Positions 28,464 through 37,213 of a stretch of DNA of 64,000 nt are shown here, piece by piece. Both the position numbers and the translations under genes were made by a program. The stretch covers positions 1-64,000 of the forward strand of contig CAYQSU010000011.1 of assembly GCA_964420325.1 (NCBI GenBank), written 5' to 3'. The DNA is from CAYQSU01 sp964420325. Its GTDB lineage: Bacteria > Pseudomonadota > Alphaproteobacteria > Rhodospirillales > Defluviicoccaceae. The notes below the pieces were generated by a model that saw only the letters and a list, made by a program, of their open reading frames with translations, searched no databases and had not been told where the DNA came from. Within the stretch, counting starts at the first letter, position 1. Every line of letters begins with the position of its first letter.

Positions 28464-30512
28464 TCAACCGCGGACCGGCCGGGTGGCCGCTTCGACCCAG
28501 CCGGCCGTCTCCCGATCGACGAGCGGCATCAGGCGCTCCCGGACCACTGCGTGGTAGCCGTCGAGCCAAGCAACCTCGTCGTGCGTCAGCAGTCCCGCCT
28601 CAACGAGCCGGAGATCGATCGGGGCGATCGTCAGCGTTTGGAACCCCAGCATCTCCTTTTCGCTACCCGGCGGCGCTTTCGCCGGCGTCACCGCCACCAG
28701 GTTCTCGATGCGGATGCCGAACGCGCCCGGCTTGTAGTACCCCGGCTCGTTGGACACCACCATTCCCGGCGCGAGAGCGATGCGGTTGGGAAGCTTGGCG
28801 ATGCGCTGCGGCCCCTCGTGCACGGAGAGATAGCAGCCGACGCCATGGCCGGTGCCGTGGTCGTAGTCGAGCCCGGCCCGCCACAGGGCGAGTCTCGCCA
28901 GCGTGTCGAGCTGCGGGCCGGTGGTGCCCTTGGGGAACGTGGCGGTGGCGATCGCGATGTGGCCCTTGAGGACGCGGGTGAAGCGGTCGCGGGCCTCCTC
29001 GGTAGGCGTGCCGACGGCGACCGTGCGGGTGACGTCTGTGGTCCCGTCGAGGTACTGGCCGCCGGAATCCACGAGGTAGAGGCTGCCCGGCGCGAGCGGC
29101 CGGTCGGTCGCCGGCGCGACCCGGTAGTGGACGATGGCGCCGTGATCCCCGGCTGCCGAGATGGTGGCGAAGCTGGGTCCGCGAAAGCGAGCGCCCTCCC
29201 TCCGGAACGCCAGGAGCCGGTCCGCGGCGGCCATCTCGGTCACTCGGCCGGAGCCGGCGTGGGCGTCCAGCCAGGCGAGAAAGCGGACGAGGGCGACGCC
29301 GTCCCGCCGATGCGCGGCGCGAATGCCTTCGAGCTCGACCGCGGTCTTGGTCGCCTTCGGCAGGGCACAGGGGTCCGCGCCGTCGACGACCTGGGCTCCC
29401 GCCCGCCTGAGGCGCGTGTCGACCCACTCGGGGATCGAGTCCTTCTCGAGGCGGACGGTCCGCCGCTCGCCAGCGAGGCGGTCAAGGGCCGGGCCGAGGG
29501 CCGTCGGCGGCAGGACGCGGACGTGGTCGCCGAGATGAGCTCCGAGGCCTGGGGCGAGCTTGCGGGGATCGATGAAAAGCTCGACCTTGCCGTCGGCCGC
29601 GATGATGGCGAACGCCAGCGGCAAGGGCGCGTACGGAACGTCTCCACCGCGGACGTTGAGCAGCCACGCGATCGAATCCGGTGCCGAGAGCACGGCCGCG
29701 TTCTGCCTGTCCTTCTGCAACGTCTCGGCGATCTGTCTCCGCTTGTCGTGCGACGCGCGGCCGGTGAACGTCTCCGGTTGGGGAACCACGGGCGCGATCG
29801 GCGGCGGCGGCCGATCGGCCCAGATCGCGTCCACCGGATTGTCGCTGACCGTCACCAGGCGCGCCCCGGCCTTGCGACAGGCGCGACGATAGCCGGCGAC
29901 CTGGACCGGCGTGTGCAGCCACGCATCATAGCCGAGCCTGGATCGCGGCCGCAGGTGCTCGGCAAGCCAGTCGCCGAGCGGCTCGTCGACGGCATGCCGG
30001 ATCTCCCAAAGCGAGGGAGCGGTCTCGGCGCGCGCCTGCTCGGTGTAGCGCCCGTCGACGAACAGGGCGGCGCGGTCGCGGAGCACCGCGGCGGTGCCCG
30101 CCGAGCCGGAGAACCCGCTGAGCCAGAGTAGGCGCTCGGCGCCGGGCGGCACCTGCTCGCCCTGATGCTCGTCGCCGCGGGGGATGATGAAGCCGGCGAG
30201 TCGTCGTCCCCGCAGCTCCGCCCTGAACCGCGCCAGCCGGACGGCCACGCCATCCTCCCGCCGTTCCCGCGCTCGTGCCGTCCGCGTCTCGGCGAGCAGC
30301 TGGCGAAGCTGCGCCCTCAGCGCCTCATCGTGCACAGGGCCGAGCAGCGTGATCCAGACGTCGGCGTCGGCGCCCGCCGGAGCCGAGGCGACACCTTCGG
30401 CGATCGAGCGCACGTCGGCGAGGGTGAGCGGAAGTCCCGCCTGACGCAATCGCTCCTCGAGGTCGCCCTTCCCCTCCTCCGCTCTTGGCTCCACGCCCGG
30501 CGCGCCGCTCAT
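28464..30512 (-). CDS. Xaa-Pro aminopeptidase (aminopeptidase P) with N-terminal extension
   Basis: A 682-residue M24-family metallopeptidase releasing the N-terminal residue before proline. Two creatinase-N-type domains (about 90-235 and 250-400) precede the pita-bread domain with metal ligands in LVDSGGQYLDGTTDVTRT, GTGHGVGCYLSVHEGP, NEPGYY and GIRIENLV. A C-terminal tail has LVEAGLLTHDEVAWLDGYH. Most relatives are about 600 residues. Here about 90 residues precede RLARFRAELRGRRLAGF, with helical LEERLRQAGLPLTLADVRSI and an Arg-rich linker. No methionine start lies between, so either the extension is real or a non-ATG start is used. Confidence 0.93.
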   Translation of the reverse strand: MSGAPGVEPRAEEGKGDLEERLRQAGLPLTLADVRSIAEGVASAPAGADADVWITLLGPVHDEALRAQLRQLLAETRTARARERREDGVAVRLARFRAELRGRRLAGFIIPRGDEHQGEQVPPGAERLLWLSGFSGSAGTAAVLRDRAALFVDGRYTEQARAETAPSLWEIRHAVDEPLGDWLAEHLRPRSRLGYDAWLHTPVQVAGYRRACRKAGARLVTVSDNPVDAIWADRPPPPIAPVVPQPETFTGRASHDKRRQIAETLQKDRQNAAVLSAPDSIAWLLNVRGGDVPYAPLPLAFAIIAADGKVELFIDPRKLAPGLGAHLGDHVRVLPPTALGPALDRLAGERRTVRLEKDSIPEWVDTRLRRAGAQVVDGADPCALPKATKTAVELEGIRAAHRRDGVALVRFLAWLDAHAGSGRVTEMAAADRLLAFRREGARFRGPSFATISAAGDHGAIVHYRVAPATDRPLAPGSLYLVDSGGQYLDGTTDVTRTVAVGTPTEEARDRFTRVLKGHIAIATATFPKGTTGPQLDTLARLALWRAGLDYDHGTGHGVGCYLSVHEGPQRIAKLPNRIALAPGMVVSNEPGYYKPGAFGIRIENLVAVTPAKAPPGSEKEMLGFQTLTIAPIDLRLVEAGLLTHDEVAWLDGYHAVVRERLMPLVDRETAGWVEAATRPVRG

Positions 30513-30668
30513 GGGTTCAAGCTATGGAGCGGAGGACCTCGGCGCAAGAGCCATGCGGCCAGCGAATTGCTGCACTGCAAAAAAATGACACTTAACGATT
30601 TAGCAAATGCAGCATACTTAAACTGCCGGCTGCACAAACGACCTTTGAGACACCACGAGAGGAAGACG

Positions 30669-31085
30669 ATGCCGACCCCGAACCGAGAGAAACCTGCCGT
30701 CGACACGCCGGCCCCCGCGCTGCACCGCACGGATGGCGGCTCGCTGGAAGCCATGGTCAGAGAAGGCCGGCGCTTGCGCAACGAGGAATTGCACCGGCTG
30801 TTGCGCCAAGCGTGTCATCGCATGCGCGAGGCCGTCGAGGCCCTGATCATCGCCCCTCTATTGCACCGTCGAAAGTTGCCGGCGGCGCCAACGGTCGGGA
30901 ACAAGGCTCGGAACGGTCTTCTGCCGGCGGAGATCGGTCAGGCCCTGCGGCGGTCGCTCGACTGGAAGGAGGTCGGCACTCGGGCGTTCAAGACGGACGA
31001 GGCGCTCGGTCACCGTCCGGCGACGGCCGACGAAGAGACCGCTCGCCCGTCGCCCGTGGCCGGGGAGCGGCGCCGCGCGGCGTAG
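30669..31085 (+). CDS. Small conserved-type hypothetical protein
   Basis: A 138-residue protein of unknown function. Residues 25-65 form a basic amphipathic helix region, with EAMVREGRRLRNEELHRLLR and QACHRMREAVEAL. The rest is low in hydrophobicity and rich in Arg and Ala at the end. GAGAGGAAG lies just before the ATG at 30669. The codon pattern of the first 70 residues looks more convincing than the tail. It is divergent from aminopeptidase P, with an A+T-richer gap containing poly-A and repeated TGCA motifs between them. No partner is obvious. A regulatory or nucleic-acid-binding role is possible but unproven. Confidence 0.55.
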   Translation: MPTPNREKPAVDTPAPALHRTDGGSLEAMVREGRRLRNEELHRLLRQACHRMREAVEALIIAPLLHRRKLPAAPTVGNKARNGLLPAEIGQALRRSLDWKEVGTRAFKTDEALGHRPATADEETARPSPVAGERRRAA

Positions 31086-31120
31086 GGGGCGTGACGCGGC
31101 CGGCCGCCCGGAGCACGCAA

Positions 31121-31465
31121 TCAATCCTCGGCCGCGCCCTCGGCTTCGGGCGCCGGCTTGGCCCTGTGGTAGCCGCGGTCCCGCATGCAGCGGTCGAACA
31201 ACTGCTCGCGACGGCGCGCGGCCTCGAAGCGAGACATGGTGTCGCGATAGGTCGTCTGGCGGCCGAATGTCGCGCCGATGTCGGGGGTTGCAAGCGCGAA
31301 CTCCTGCTCCGCCCTCTCGGACGCCAGCCGCCGACACTCCGCGGTGTGCAGCTCCCACACCTTCTGCGAGACGGACGGATTCTCCCAGCGCCCCTCGTCG
31401 CTGGCGCACGATGCCAGGATCAGGGCCGCCGGCAGCGAAGCCAGCCAGCGTGATGAACGGTTCAC
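31121..31465 (-). CDS. Small predicted lipoprotein of unknown function
   Basis: A 114-residue protein with a lipoprotein signal: WLASLPAALILASC, with Cys20 as the predicted lipid site. The mature part is hydrophilic and helical, with two further cysteines (TAECRRLASERAEQE and LFDRCMRDRGYHRAK). The GTG start at 31465 is strongly supported by AGGAGG five bases upstream. I do not recognise a family beyond the general pattern of short alphaproteobacterial lipoproteins with CM(R/K)xRGY endings. It lies 94 bases downstream of the ADP-ribosylglycohydrolase gene on the same strand. Confidence 0.7.
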   Translation of the reverse strand: MNRSSRWLASLPAALILASCASDEGRWENPSVSQKVWELHTAECRRLASERAEQEFALATPDIGATFGRQTTYRDTMSRFEAARRREQLFDRCMRDRGYHRAKPAPEAEGAAED

Positions 31466-31559
31466 GTGCGCCTCCTTCCACTCGAGAGTTGCGGGCGTCG
31501 CCTCGTCATTCCGCTTCCTAATCCCCTCGGCGATTTCGGCAACAAGAATCGGCAGCGTC

Positions 31560-32555
31560 TCAGCCGCATCGAACCCGCCAGGCTTCACGGGCAAGGGCGA
31601 CGAGGGATGCGGCACGCCACTCGCCACGATCGTTGATGCGCTCGACGAGCCGGGGCGGAAGCGCGGCGAGGCCGTTTCTGGCGCCGGCGATGGCACCGGT
31701 CATGGCGGCGGTGGTGTCGACGTCGCCGCCCCTGCAGATCGCCGTGTGGATCGCCGACACGTAGGAATCGGGCGTGCGCAGGAAGGCGTACAGGCTCCAC
31801 AGCACGCTCGTCGTCACGAACGGCGAGATCAGGTCCGGATGTTCGTCGAAGTCGGGTCGGGAGAGTGCGACGATGCGGCCGACGGCGTCCTCGGGCGCGG
31901 CGTCGACGCAGTCTGCGAGCGCCGTCAGCGCCTCCGCCACCGACGCCTCGACCGAGCTGGCCCACTCCGCCAGCCGGCCGAGGAACGGCGCGACCTCGAC
32001 GGGGCCGTCGGCGAGGGCAAGAGCGACCGCGCCGGCGACGGCCACCGCCCCGGCCGAGCAGCGGGGGTCTGCATGGGTGATGCGTCCCTGGTCGCAGGCG
32101 GCGGCGACCAGCCGATCGGGCGCATCGTGAAACAGCAGGCCGATCGGGCCGGCGCGCATGGCGCTGCCGTTCCCGGCGTTGGGCGGCGGCGTTCCCGTCT
32201 CTTGCCAGGGCATCCCGGCAAGCAGCCGGCGGGCCGCCTGCTGCGTCGCCCATCCGCCGCCGACGATGCGATCCTCGCCGAAGAGGCGCGCCAGCCGCCG
32301 GGCGTAATCCTCCGGATCGAAGCCGCGGCGGGCGATGAGGCTCTCGAGAAGCGCCCGCGCAAGCTGCGAGTCGTCCGAGTACTGGCCGAACTCGAAGGCG
32401 CCCCTGCGGCGGTCCCCGATCTCGCCGCGGAGCAGCACGGCGTCGGCGTAAGGGCGGCACACCCCGGCCGGGGCGCCCTCGACCATGAAGCCGACGGCGT
32501 CGCCCACGCACTGGCCGACCAGCGAGCCGGCGAATCGGAGCTCAGAGGGCGGCAT
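31560..32555 (-). CDS. ADP-ribosylglycohydrolase family protein
   Basis: A 331-residue member of the DraG/ADP-ribosylglycohydrolase family, which cleaves ADP-ribose from proteins or other acceptors using two Mg ions. Metal-site motifs are FGQYSDDSQLARAL (S-D-D-S in place of the usual T-D-D-T), GNGSAMRAGPIGLLF, ITHADPRCSAGAVAVAGAV and GGDVDTTAAMTGAIAGA. The last supplies the C-terminal Asp pair, so activity is plausible. The ATG at 32555 begins just before LRFAGSLVGQCVGDAVG; another at 32585 would lengthen the overlap with the upstream nuclease gene. No nitrogenase or toxin genes are nearby, so the target is unknown. Confidence 0.87.
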   Translation of the reverse strand: MPPSELRFAGSLVGQCVGDAVGFMVEGAPAGVCRPYADAVLLRGEIGDRRRGAFEFGQYSDDSQLARALLESLIARRGFDPEDYARRLARLFGEDRIVGGGWATQQAARRLLAGMPWQETGTPPPNAGNGSAMRAGPIGLLFHDAPDRLVAAACDQGRITHADPRCSAGAVAVAGAVALALADGPVEVAPFLGRLAEWASSVEASVAEALTALADCVDAAPEDAVGRIVALSRPDFDEHPDLISPFVTTSVLWSLYAFLRTPDSYVSAIHTAICRGGDVDTTAAMTGAIAGARNGLAALPPRLVERINDRGEWRAASLVALAREAWRVRCG

Positions 32556-33564
32556 CGCCACGGCCGTCGACCATGAACTCGGCAACGACGGGGGCGTGGA
32601 ACGACTCGGGCGAGCCGCGCACCGCGTGCGAGGTGATCAGCTCGTCGCCGAGCGCCTCGTTGTGGATCTCCACGCCCCGGTACCAGGCCAACAGCGAGCG
32701 CGACACCAGGATGTGGTCCAGCATCTGCGGGCGCCCGTGGTGGACCACGGAAAAGCGGCGGGAATCGGCGAGCGTGCGCTCGACCGGGACCAGCGTGCGC
32801 ATGGCGAGATGGGGGTTGGCCGCGTCCTCCTCGTCGCCGCGGATGGTCCTCACCGGCGTCTCGTGGCTGTCGGCGTTGAAATCGCCCAGGACGACGATCA
32901 GCGCCTCAGCATCCTCGTCGAACAGGCGGTCGACGAGAAGCCGTGCTTCGAGCGCCTGGCCGGCGCGCTTGACCGCCGCAAGAAAAAAGCCCTCCGCCCA
33001 GCCCGACATCGTCCGCCAGGTGTTGGCGGGCGTCTTCTGGCCGGCGAGATGGGCGGCGCGGGGCGCCCTCAGGTGCACGTTGAGCACATTGAGGAGGCGT
33101 CCGCTGGGAAGGCGGAGCCTCGCGTGCAACAGCGGCCGATCCCACTCCACGACCAGACCGTCGCCGCTGGGTGCGGACACCGTCGCCGGCCGGTAGAGCG
33201 GCGCCGCCACCAGGTCGTGGTGGATCTGCTGATGCCCGGCAGCCGGGAACCGGCTGAGGATGACGAGGTTGTGCTTGTCGCGGACGGTGCCCTTGCTGCG
33301 GCTCAATGTGGTCGCCCGCTGATAGCTCTCGTAGGGCGTTCCCGCCAGCAAGGCCTCCAGCGCCAGCAGCTCCAGCGTCTTCCTGCCCGGCGGGCGCTGG
33401 CCGTCGACCTCCTGGAGGCACAGGACGTCGGCGCGAAGCCTCAGAATCTGGGGCTTGAGCAGCCGGATGCGCTCGTCGAGCGTCGCCCCGTGAGCGGCTG
33501 ATTCGCCGAGGTTCTCGACATTGAAGGTGGCGATGCGGAGCGGCGCTTCGGAGAGATCCGCCAT
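32542..33564 (-). CDS. Endonuclease/exonuclease/phosphatase (EEP) family protein
   Basis: A 340-residue metal-dependent phosphoesterase of the DNase I-like fold. Core motifs are IATFNVENLG, LCLQEVDGQ, LNVHLRAPRA, VVLGDFNADSHETPV and MLDHILVS, supplying the metal and phosphate ligands. There is no signal peptide, so it is cytosolic. Substrate may be DNA, RNA or a phospho-lipid. It overlaps the ADP-ribosylglycohydrolase gene by about 14 bases and follows the TlpA gene by 16 bases, so it may be part of one operon. The ATG at 33564 places the first motif at residue 11, as usual. Confidence 0.85.
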   Translation of the reverse strand: MADLSEAPLRIATFNVENLGESAAHGATLDERIRLLKPQILRLRADVLCLQEVDGQRPPGRKTLELLALEALLAGTPYESYQRATTLSRSKGTVRDKHNLVILSRFPAAGHQQIHHDLVAAPLYRPATVSAPSGDGLVVEWDRPLLHARLRLPSGRLLNVLNVHLRAPRAAHLAGQKTPANTWRTMSGWAEGFFLAAVKRAGQALEARLLVDRLFDEDAEALIVVLGDFNADSHETPVRTIRGDEEDAANPHLAMRTLVPVERTLADSRRFSVVHHGRPQMLDHILVSRSLLAWYRGVEIHNEALGDELITSHAVRGSPESFHAPVVAEFMVDGRGDAAL

Positions 33565-33580
33565 GGCGGCGACCGCTCTC

Positions 33581-34147
33581 CTAGGCCCGCGGGCTAAGGC
33601 AGGCGCGCAGGAACGCGACCGTTTCCGGCGCATCCCACTCCGCGGGACCGACGACCCGTCCGACTTCCCGGCCCTCGGCGTCGTAGAGGACCGTCGTCGG
33701 CAGCCCCCGCGTCCCCAGGCTGCGCACCAACTGGCCACGCTTGTCGATCAGCACCGCAAGGGTCTCGATGCCGTGCTTGGCGTAGAACGGCTTCACCGCC
33801 TTCACCCCCTGGAAGTCCTCGGACAGGGCGAGCACGTCGATGCCGCCGTCCGCAAGCAGGGCGCTGAGACGGTCGAGAGCCGGCATCTCCTCGACGCACG
33901 GCGCACACCAGGTGGCCCAGAAGTTGAGGACGACGCCGCGGCCCCGATGGTCCGAGAGTCGGCGCTCGCGCTCGCCATCCTCGAAGAACGGCTCGGCAGA
34001 CGCGGCTGCTCCCGCGTTCCCGGTATCGAAGGCGCCCATGCTCGCGGGCGCAGTGCCGCATGCCTCCACCTCGGCGCTTGCGTGCGGGGAGAAGATGGCG
34101 ACAATCAGGAGCGACCGGGTGAGAGCGGCGAACACGCGACCCATCAT
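33581..34147 (-). CDS. TlpA-like periplasmic thiol-disulfide oxidoreductase
   Basis: A 188-residue protein with an N-terminal hydrophobic signal (cut probably after PHASA) and a thioredoxin/TlpA domain. The active site is WATWCAPC near residue 80, and the cis-proline is in [12 protein letters not shown]. TlpA-type proteins are reductants for cytochrome oxidase copper sites or cytochrome c maturation. The gene is divergent from argH with only 32 bases between starts, an arrangement common in alphaproteobacteria. Its promoter therefore overlaps that of argH. Confidence 0.9.
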   Translation of the reverse strand: MMGRVFAALTRSLLIVAIFSPHASAEVEACGTAPASMGAFDTGNAGAAASAEPFFEDGERERRLSDHRGRGVVLNFWATWCAPCVEEMPALDRLSALLADGGIDVLALSEDFQGVKAVKPFYAKHGIETLAVLIDKRGQLVRSLGTRGLPTTVLYDAEGREVGRVVGPAEWDAPETVAFLRACLSPRA

Positions 34148-34179
34148 TGCGTCGTCCTTTATTGCTCGACGAGGCGCCA

Positions 34180-35592
34180 GTGTCCGACGACCCCTCCGAA
34201 AGGCCCCAGACCAGCACGATCTGGGGCGGCCGCTTCGCCGCCGGACCGTCGGCGATCATGGAGGCGATCAACGTCTCCATCGGTTTCGACCGGCGACTCT
34301 ACGCCCAGGACATCGCCGGCTCGAAGGCCCACTGCACCATGCTGGTCCGCCGGGGCATCATACCGAAAGCAGACGGCGATGCCATCCTCGGTGGCCTCGA
34401 CACTGTGCTGCGCGAGATCGAGGAAGGGCGGTTTCCGTTCTCCCGCGCACTCGAGGACATCCACATGAACATCGAGGCTCGCCTCGCCGAGCTGATCGGC
34501 GAGGCCGCCGGGCGCCTGCATACGGCGCGCTCCCGCAACGACCAGGTCGCGACCGACCTGAAGCTCTGGGTGCGCGATGCAATCGACGGCCTCGACGCCG
34601 GACTCAAAGACCTGCAGCGGGTGCTCATCGACCGGGCGGAGGCCCACGCCGACTGCATCATGCCGGGCTTCACTCACCTGCAGGCGGCCCAGCCGGTCAC
34701 GCTCGGCCACCACCTTCTCGCCTACGTCGAGATGTTCGGACGCGACCGCGGACGGCTGCGGGATGCACGGCGGCGGCTGAACGAGTGCCCTCTGGGCGCG
34801 GCAGCGCTCGCCGGCACCTCGTTCCCCATCGACCGGCGCATGACCGCTGCGTTGCTCGGCTTCGATCGGCCGGCCGCCAATTCCCTCGACGCCGTCTCCG
34901 ACCGCGACTTCGTGATCGAATACCTGGCCGCGGCTGCCATCCTCGCCGTCCACCTCTCCCGCCTCGCCGAGGAGATCGTGCTGTGGTGCTCGGACGCCTT
35001 CGGCTTCCTCAGGCTTCCGGATGCGTTCGCCACCGGCAGCTCGATCATGCCGCAGAAGCGCAACCCGGACGGGGCCGAACTGGTGCGCGCCAAGAGCGGC
35101 CGCGTCATCGGCGCGCTGATCGGCCTGCTCGCCGTGGTCAAGGCCCTGCCGCTCGCCTACGCAAAGGACCTGCAGGAAGACAAGGAGCCGGTGTTCGACG
35201 CAACCGACACCCTGATGCTGGGGCTTGCCGCCATGGCGGGCATGATCGAGGGAGCCGCGTTCGCTGCCGATCGCATGCGCGCCGCCGCCGCCCGCGGCTT
35301 CGCCACCGCCACCGACCTCGCCGACTGGCTGGTCCGGGTGCGGGGCCTGCCGTTCCGCAAGGCCCACCATGTCGTCGGCGCTCTGGTCAGGAAGGCCGAG
35401 GAGCGGGACTTGGAGCTGGCTGCTCTTCCCATCGAACTCCTGCGCGAGGTGGAGCCGTCCCTGGACGCCGAGGCGCGCGACGTCCTCGGCCTCGATCATT
35501 CGGTGGGCAGCCGGTCCAGCGAGGGCGGAACCGCACCTGAGCGGGTTCGCGCCGCCTGTGCGGATGCGCGCGTGCGGTTCCTCGCCGACTGA
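34180..35592 (+). CDS. argH: Argininosuccinate lyase
   Basis: A 470-residue lyase cleaving argininosuccinate to arginine and fumarate, the last step of arginine synthesis. Family motifs are [70 protein letters not shown] and the signature [20 protein letters not shown]. The GTG at 34180 has GAGG in position; the in-frame TTG at 34147 coincides with the start of divergent tlpA. The next gene begins 14 bases downstream with a strong ribosome site. The usual alphaproteobacterial neighbour lysA is absent here. Confidence 0.97.
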   Translation: MSDDPSERPQTSTIWGGRFAAGPSAIMEAINVSIGFDRRLYAQDIAGSKAHCTMLVRRGIIPKADGDAILGGLDTVLREIEEGRFPFSRALEDIHMNIEARLAELIGEAAGRLHTARSRNDQVATDLKLWVRDAIDGLDAGLKDLQRVLIDRAEAHADCIMPGFTHLQAAQPVTLGHHLLAYVEMFGRDRGRLRDARRRLNECPLGAAALAGTSFPIDRRMTAALLGFDRPAANSLDAVSDRDFVIEYLAAAAILAVHLSRLAEEIVLWCSDAFGFLRLPDAFATGSSIMPQKRNPDGAELVRAKSGRVIGALIGLLAVVKALPLAYAKDLQEDKEPVFDATDTLMLGLAAMAGMIEGAAFAADRMRAAAARGFATATDLADWLVRVRGLPFRKAHHVVGALVRKAEERDLELAALPIELLREVEPSLDAEARDVLGLDHSVGSRSSEGGTAPERVRAACADARVRFLAD

Positions 35593-35606
35593 ACGGAGGT
35601 GCGGAC

Positions 35607-36077
35607 TTGCGAACGTGTTCGAAAGCGACCTCGGTGGCGCTGCTGGTCGGTGCGCTTGCGGCCGTGTCGGCGCACGCCGACGAACCGTCCTGTCCGCCGG
35701 TCTACGCGGAGGTGCTGTGCCGGTCGGGAGCGTTCCGGCCCGAGCATCGCCGGGGTGGCGGAGACGATGCCGTCGCCCTGCCGCTGGCGCCTGGCGACTT
35801 TTCCAACCCCTGGGATGCGCCGGCCAAGCCTTTGCCGTCGCGCCAGCGGCCCGTCCCGGAGCCGATGCTGCCGCTGCCGGCGGCCGGCGTTCTCGATCCG
35901 CGCTCGGCGGACTGCCTCCTCGATCCCGAGTGCCGTCTGTGGACGCTGACCGGCGAGCATCGCGCCAGCTTCGTCGAGCACTGCCGGGCCGGCAACCGCC
36001 TCGCCTGCCGCCGCCTCGAGGCCGACCGCGAGCTGATCCTCGATCGCCTGGGCGTGCCCTCGCCACCGGTGCGCTGA
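35607..36077 (+). CDS. Secreted cysteine-containing protein of unknown function
   Basis: A 156-residue protein starting with TTG at 35607, supported by GGAGGT six bases upstream. A signal peptide covers residues 1-24 (hydrophobic VALLVGALAAV, cut after SAHA). The mature part has six cysteines (29, 38, 103, 109, 126, 134), suggesting disulfides, a Pro-rich middle (about 65-92) and a helical, charged C-terminus. I do not recognise the family. It lies between argH and the ornithine cyclodeaminase-like gene and is probably cotranscribed. In many relatives this slot holds a short lipoprotein gene followed by lysA, so it may be a lineage-specific replacement. Confidence 0.6.
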   Translation: MRTCSKATSVALLVGALAAVSAHADEPSCPPVYAEVLCRSGAFRPEHRRGGGDDAVALPLAPGDFSNPWDAPAKPLPSRQRPVPEPMLPLPAAGVLDPRSADCLLDPECRLWTLTGEHRASFVEHCRAGNRLACRRLEADRELILDRLGVPSPPVR

Positions 36078-36104
36078 GGGCGGAAGCGCCGCGGAGCAGA
36101 GGAC

Positions 36105-37001
36105 ATGGAGCTTCGGCTGCTGAGTGAGGAGGAGGTCCGCAGCGTCCTCCGCTACGACGACTTGATACCCGCGATCGAGGCCGCTCTCGTCGACCTCTCG
36201 GCGGGCCGCGTCCTGCAGCCGGTGCGTCAGATCCTGCCGGTCGCCGCTCACGATGGCCTGATGGCGGTGATGCCGGCGGTGGCCGAGGCGGCGATCGGGA
36301 TGAAGCTCGTCGCCTTCTATCCCGGCAACGCCGACAAGGGGCTCCACACCCATCACGCCGTCATCGTCCTCCTGCGGCCGGAAACCGGTGAGTCGCTCGC
36401 CGTTATCGACGGCCGGTTGATCACGGAGATGCGCACCGCCGCCGCGTCGGCCGTGGCCACCCGCATGCTGGCTCCGGACGGCGCAAGCGTGCTCGCCATT
36501 CTCGGCTCGGGCGTGCAGGCGCGAAGCCACGTCGACGCCCTGTCCCGGGTGATGCGGATCGAGGAGATCCGCGTCTGGAGCCGGACGCCTGAGCACGCCA
36601 GGAGATTCGCCGCCGCCGTCGGCGGCCGGGCGATGTCGGCCGAAGAAGCCGTGCGCGACGCCGATGTCGTGGTCACCGCCACCTCGGCGACGGAGCCGGT
36701 GCTCAAGGGCGCCTGGCTCAGGCCCGGCGCGCACGTCAATGCCGTCGGCTTCCGTGGACCCTCGGCGCGGGAGCTCGATGACGAGGCGATGCGGGCCGTC
36801 ATCGTGGTCGATTCCCGGGAGGCGGCGCTCAAGGAGTCCGGCGATGTCCTGCTGTCGGGTGCCGCGATCCATGCCGAGCTCGGCGAGGTGCTCGCCGGCA
36901 CCCGCACCGTGGACCGCGCCGAGACCACGGTGTTCGAATCCGTCGGTATCGCCGTCGAGGACCTCGCCGCTGCCCGCCTCGTCCTCTCGCGGCTCGGCTG
37001 A
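36105..37001 (+). CDS. Ornithine cyclodeaminase / mu-crystallin family protein
   Basis: A 298-residue NAD(P)-binding protein. The Rossmann motif ILGSGVQARSHVDAL is at about 128-142, followed by VWSRTPEHARRFA and VVVTATSATEPVL; the N-terminal catalytic half has GMKLVAFYPGNADKGLHTHH and GRLITEMRTAAASAVAT. Members include ornithine cyclodeaminase, alanine dehydrogenase, ketimine reductase and other imine reductases. Location downstream of argH would fit arginine/ornithine metabolism, but the length (shorter than typical 320-350) and context do not settle the substrate. The ATG at 36105 is preceded by AGAGGA. Confidence 0.85.
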   Translation: MELRLLSEEEVRSVLRYDDLIPAIEAALVDLSAGRVLQPVRQILPVAAHDGLMAVMPAVAEAAIGMKLVAFYPGNADKGLHTHHAVIVLLRPETGESLAVIDGRLITEMRTAAASAVATRMLAPDGASVLAILGSGVQARSHVDALSRVMRIEEIRVWSRTPEHARRFAAAVGGRAMSAEEAVRDADVVVTATSATEPVLKGAWLRPGAHVNAVGFRGPSARELDDEAMRAVIVVDSREAALKESGDVLLSGAAIHAELGEVLAGTRTVDRAETTVFESVGIAVEDLAAARLVLSRLG

Positions 37002-37012
37002 GGCGCCGGGCG

Positions 37013-37031
37013 GGCCGCCGCTTCGGCGGCC
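37013..37031. terminator. Hairpin between convergent genes
   Basis: GGCCGCCG (37013-37020) pairs with CGGCGGCC (37024-37031) around a 3-base loop, exactly between the ornithine cyclodeaminase-like stop and the YjfB-like stop. It could stop transcription from both sides, although there is no T-run. Confidence 0.4.
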
Positions 37032-37033
37032 GG

Positions 37034-37213
37034 CTACACGGCGAGATCGAGGACGCGGCCTTCGGAACTGCTGCCCTTGGCCGCCGCGGCAATCATCTTG
37101 ACGATCGCCTGATCCGCCGCCTGCTGCTGCTTGACCATGGCGACCGCCATCATCTGCGCCGCGAGCGCCTGCTTGGCCGCCATCGCCGCCGCTGCCGTCG
37201 CCGTCATGTCCAT
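37034..37213 (-). CDS. Small YjfB-like putative motility protein (59 aa)
   Basis: A 59-residue protein rich in Ala, Met and Gln: MDMTATAAAAMAAKQALAAQ, then MMAVAMVKQQQAADQAIVKM, and a short polar tail ending RVLDLAV. The MDM start, a run of small residues, and the MVKQQ...A...A(I/M)VKM helix resemble the YjfB-type putative motility family. Members are about 60 residues and occur in flagellated bacteria; the function is unknown. The stop is TAG at 37034-37036. The ATG at 37213 has GGGAG eight bases upstream, and codon third positions are G/C-rich, which supports a real gene. No flagellar genes are in the window. Confidence 0.6.
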   Translation of the reverse strand: MDMTATAAAAMAAKQALAAQMMAVAMVKQQQAADQAIVKMIAAAAKGSSSEGRVLDLAV

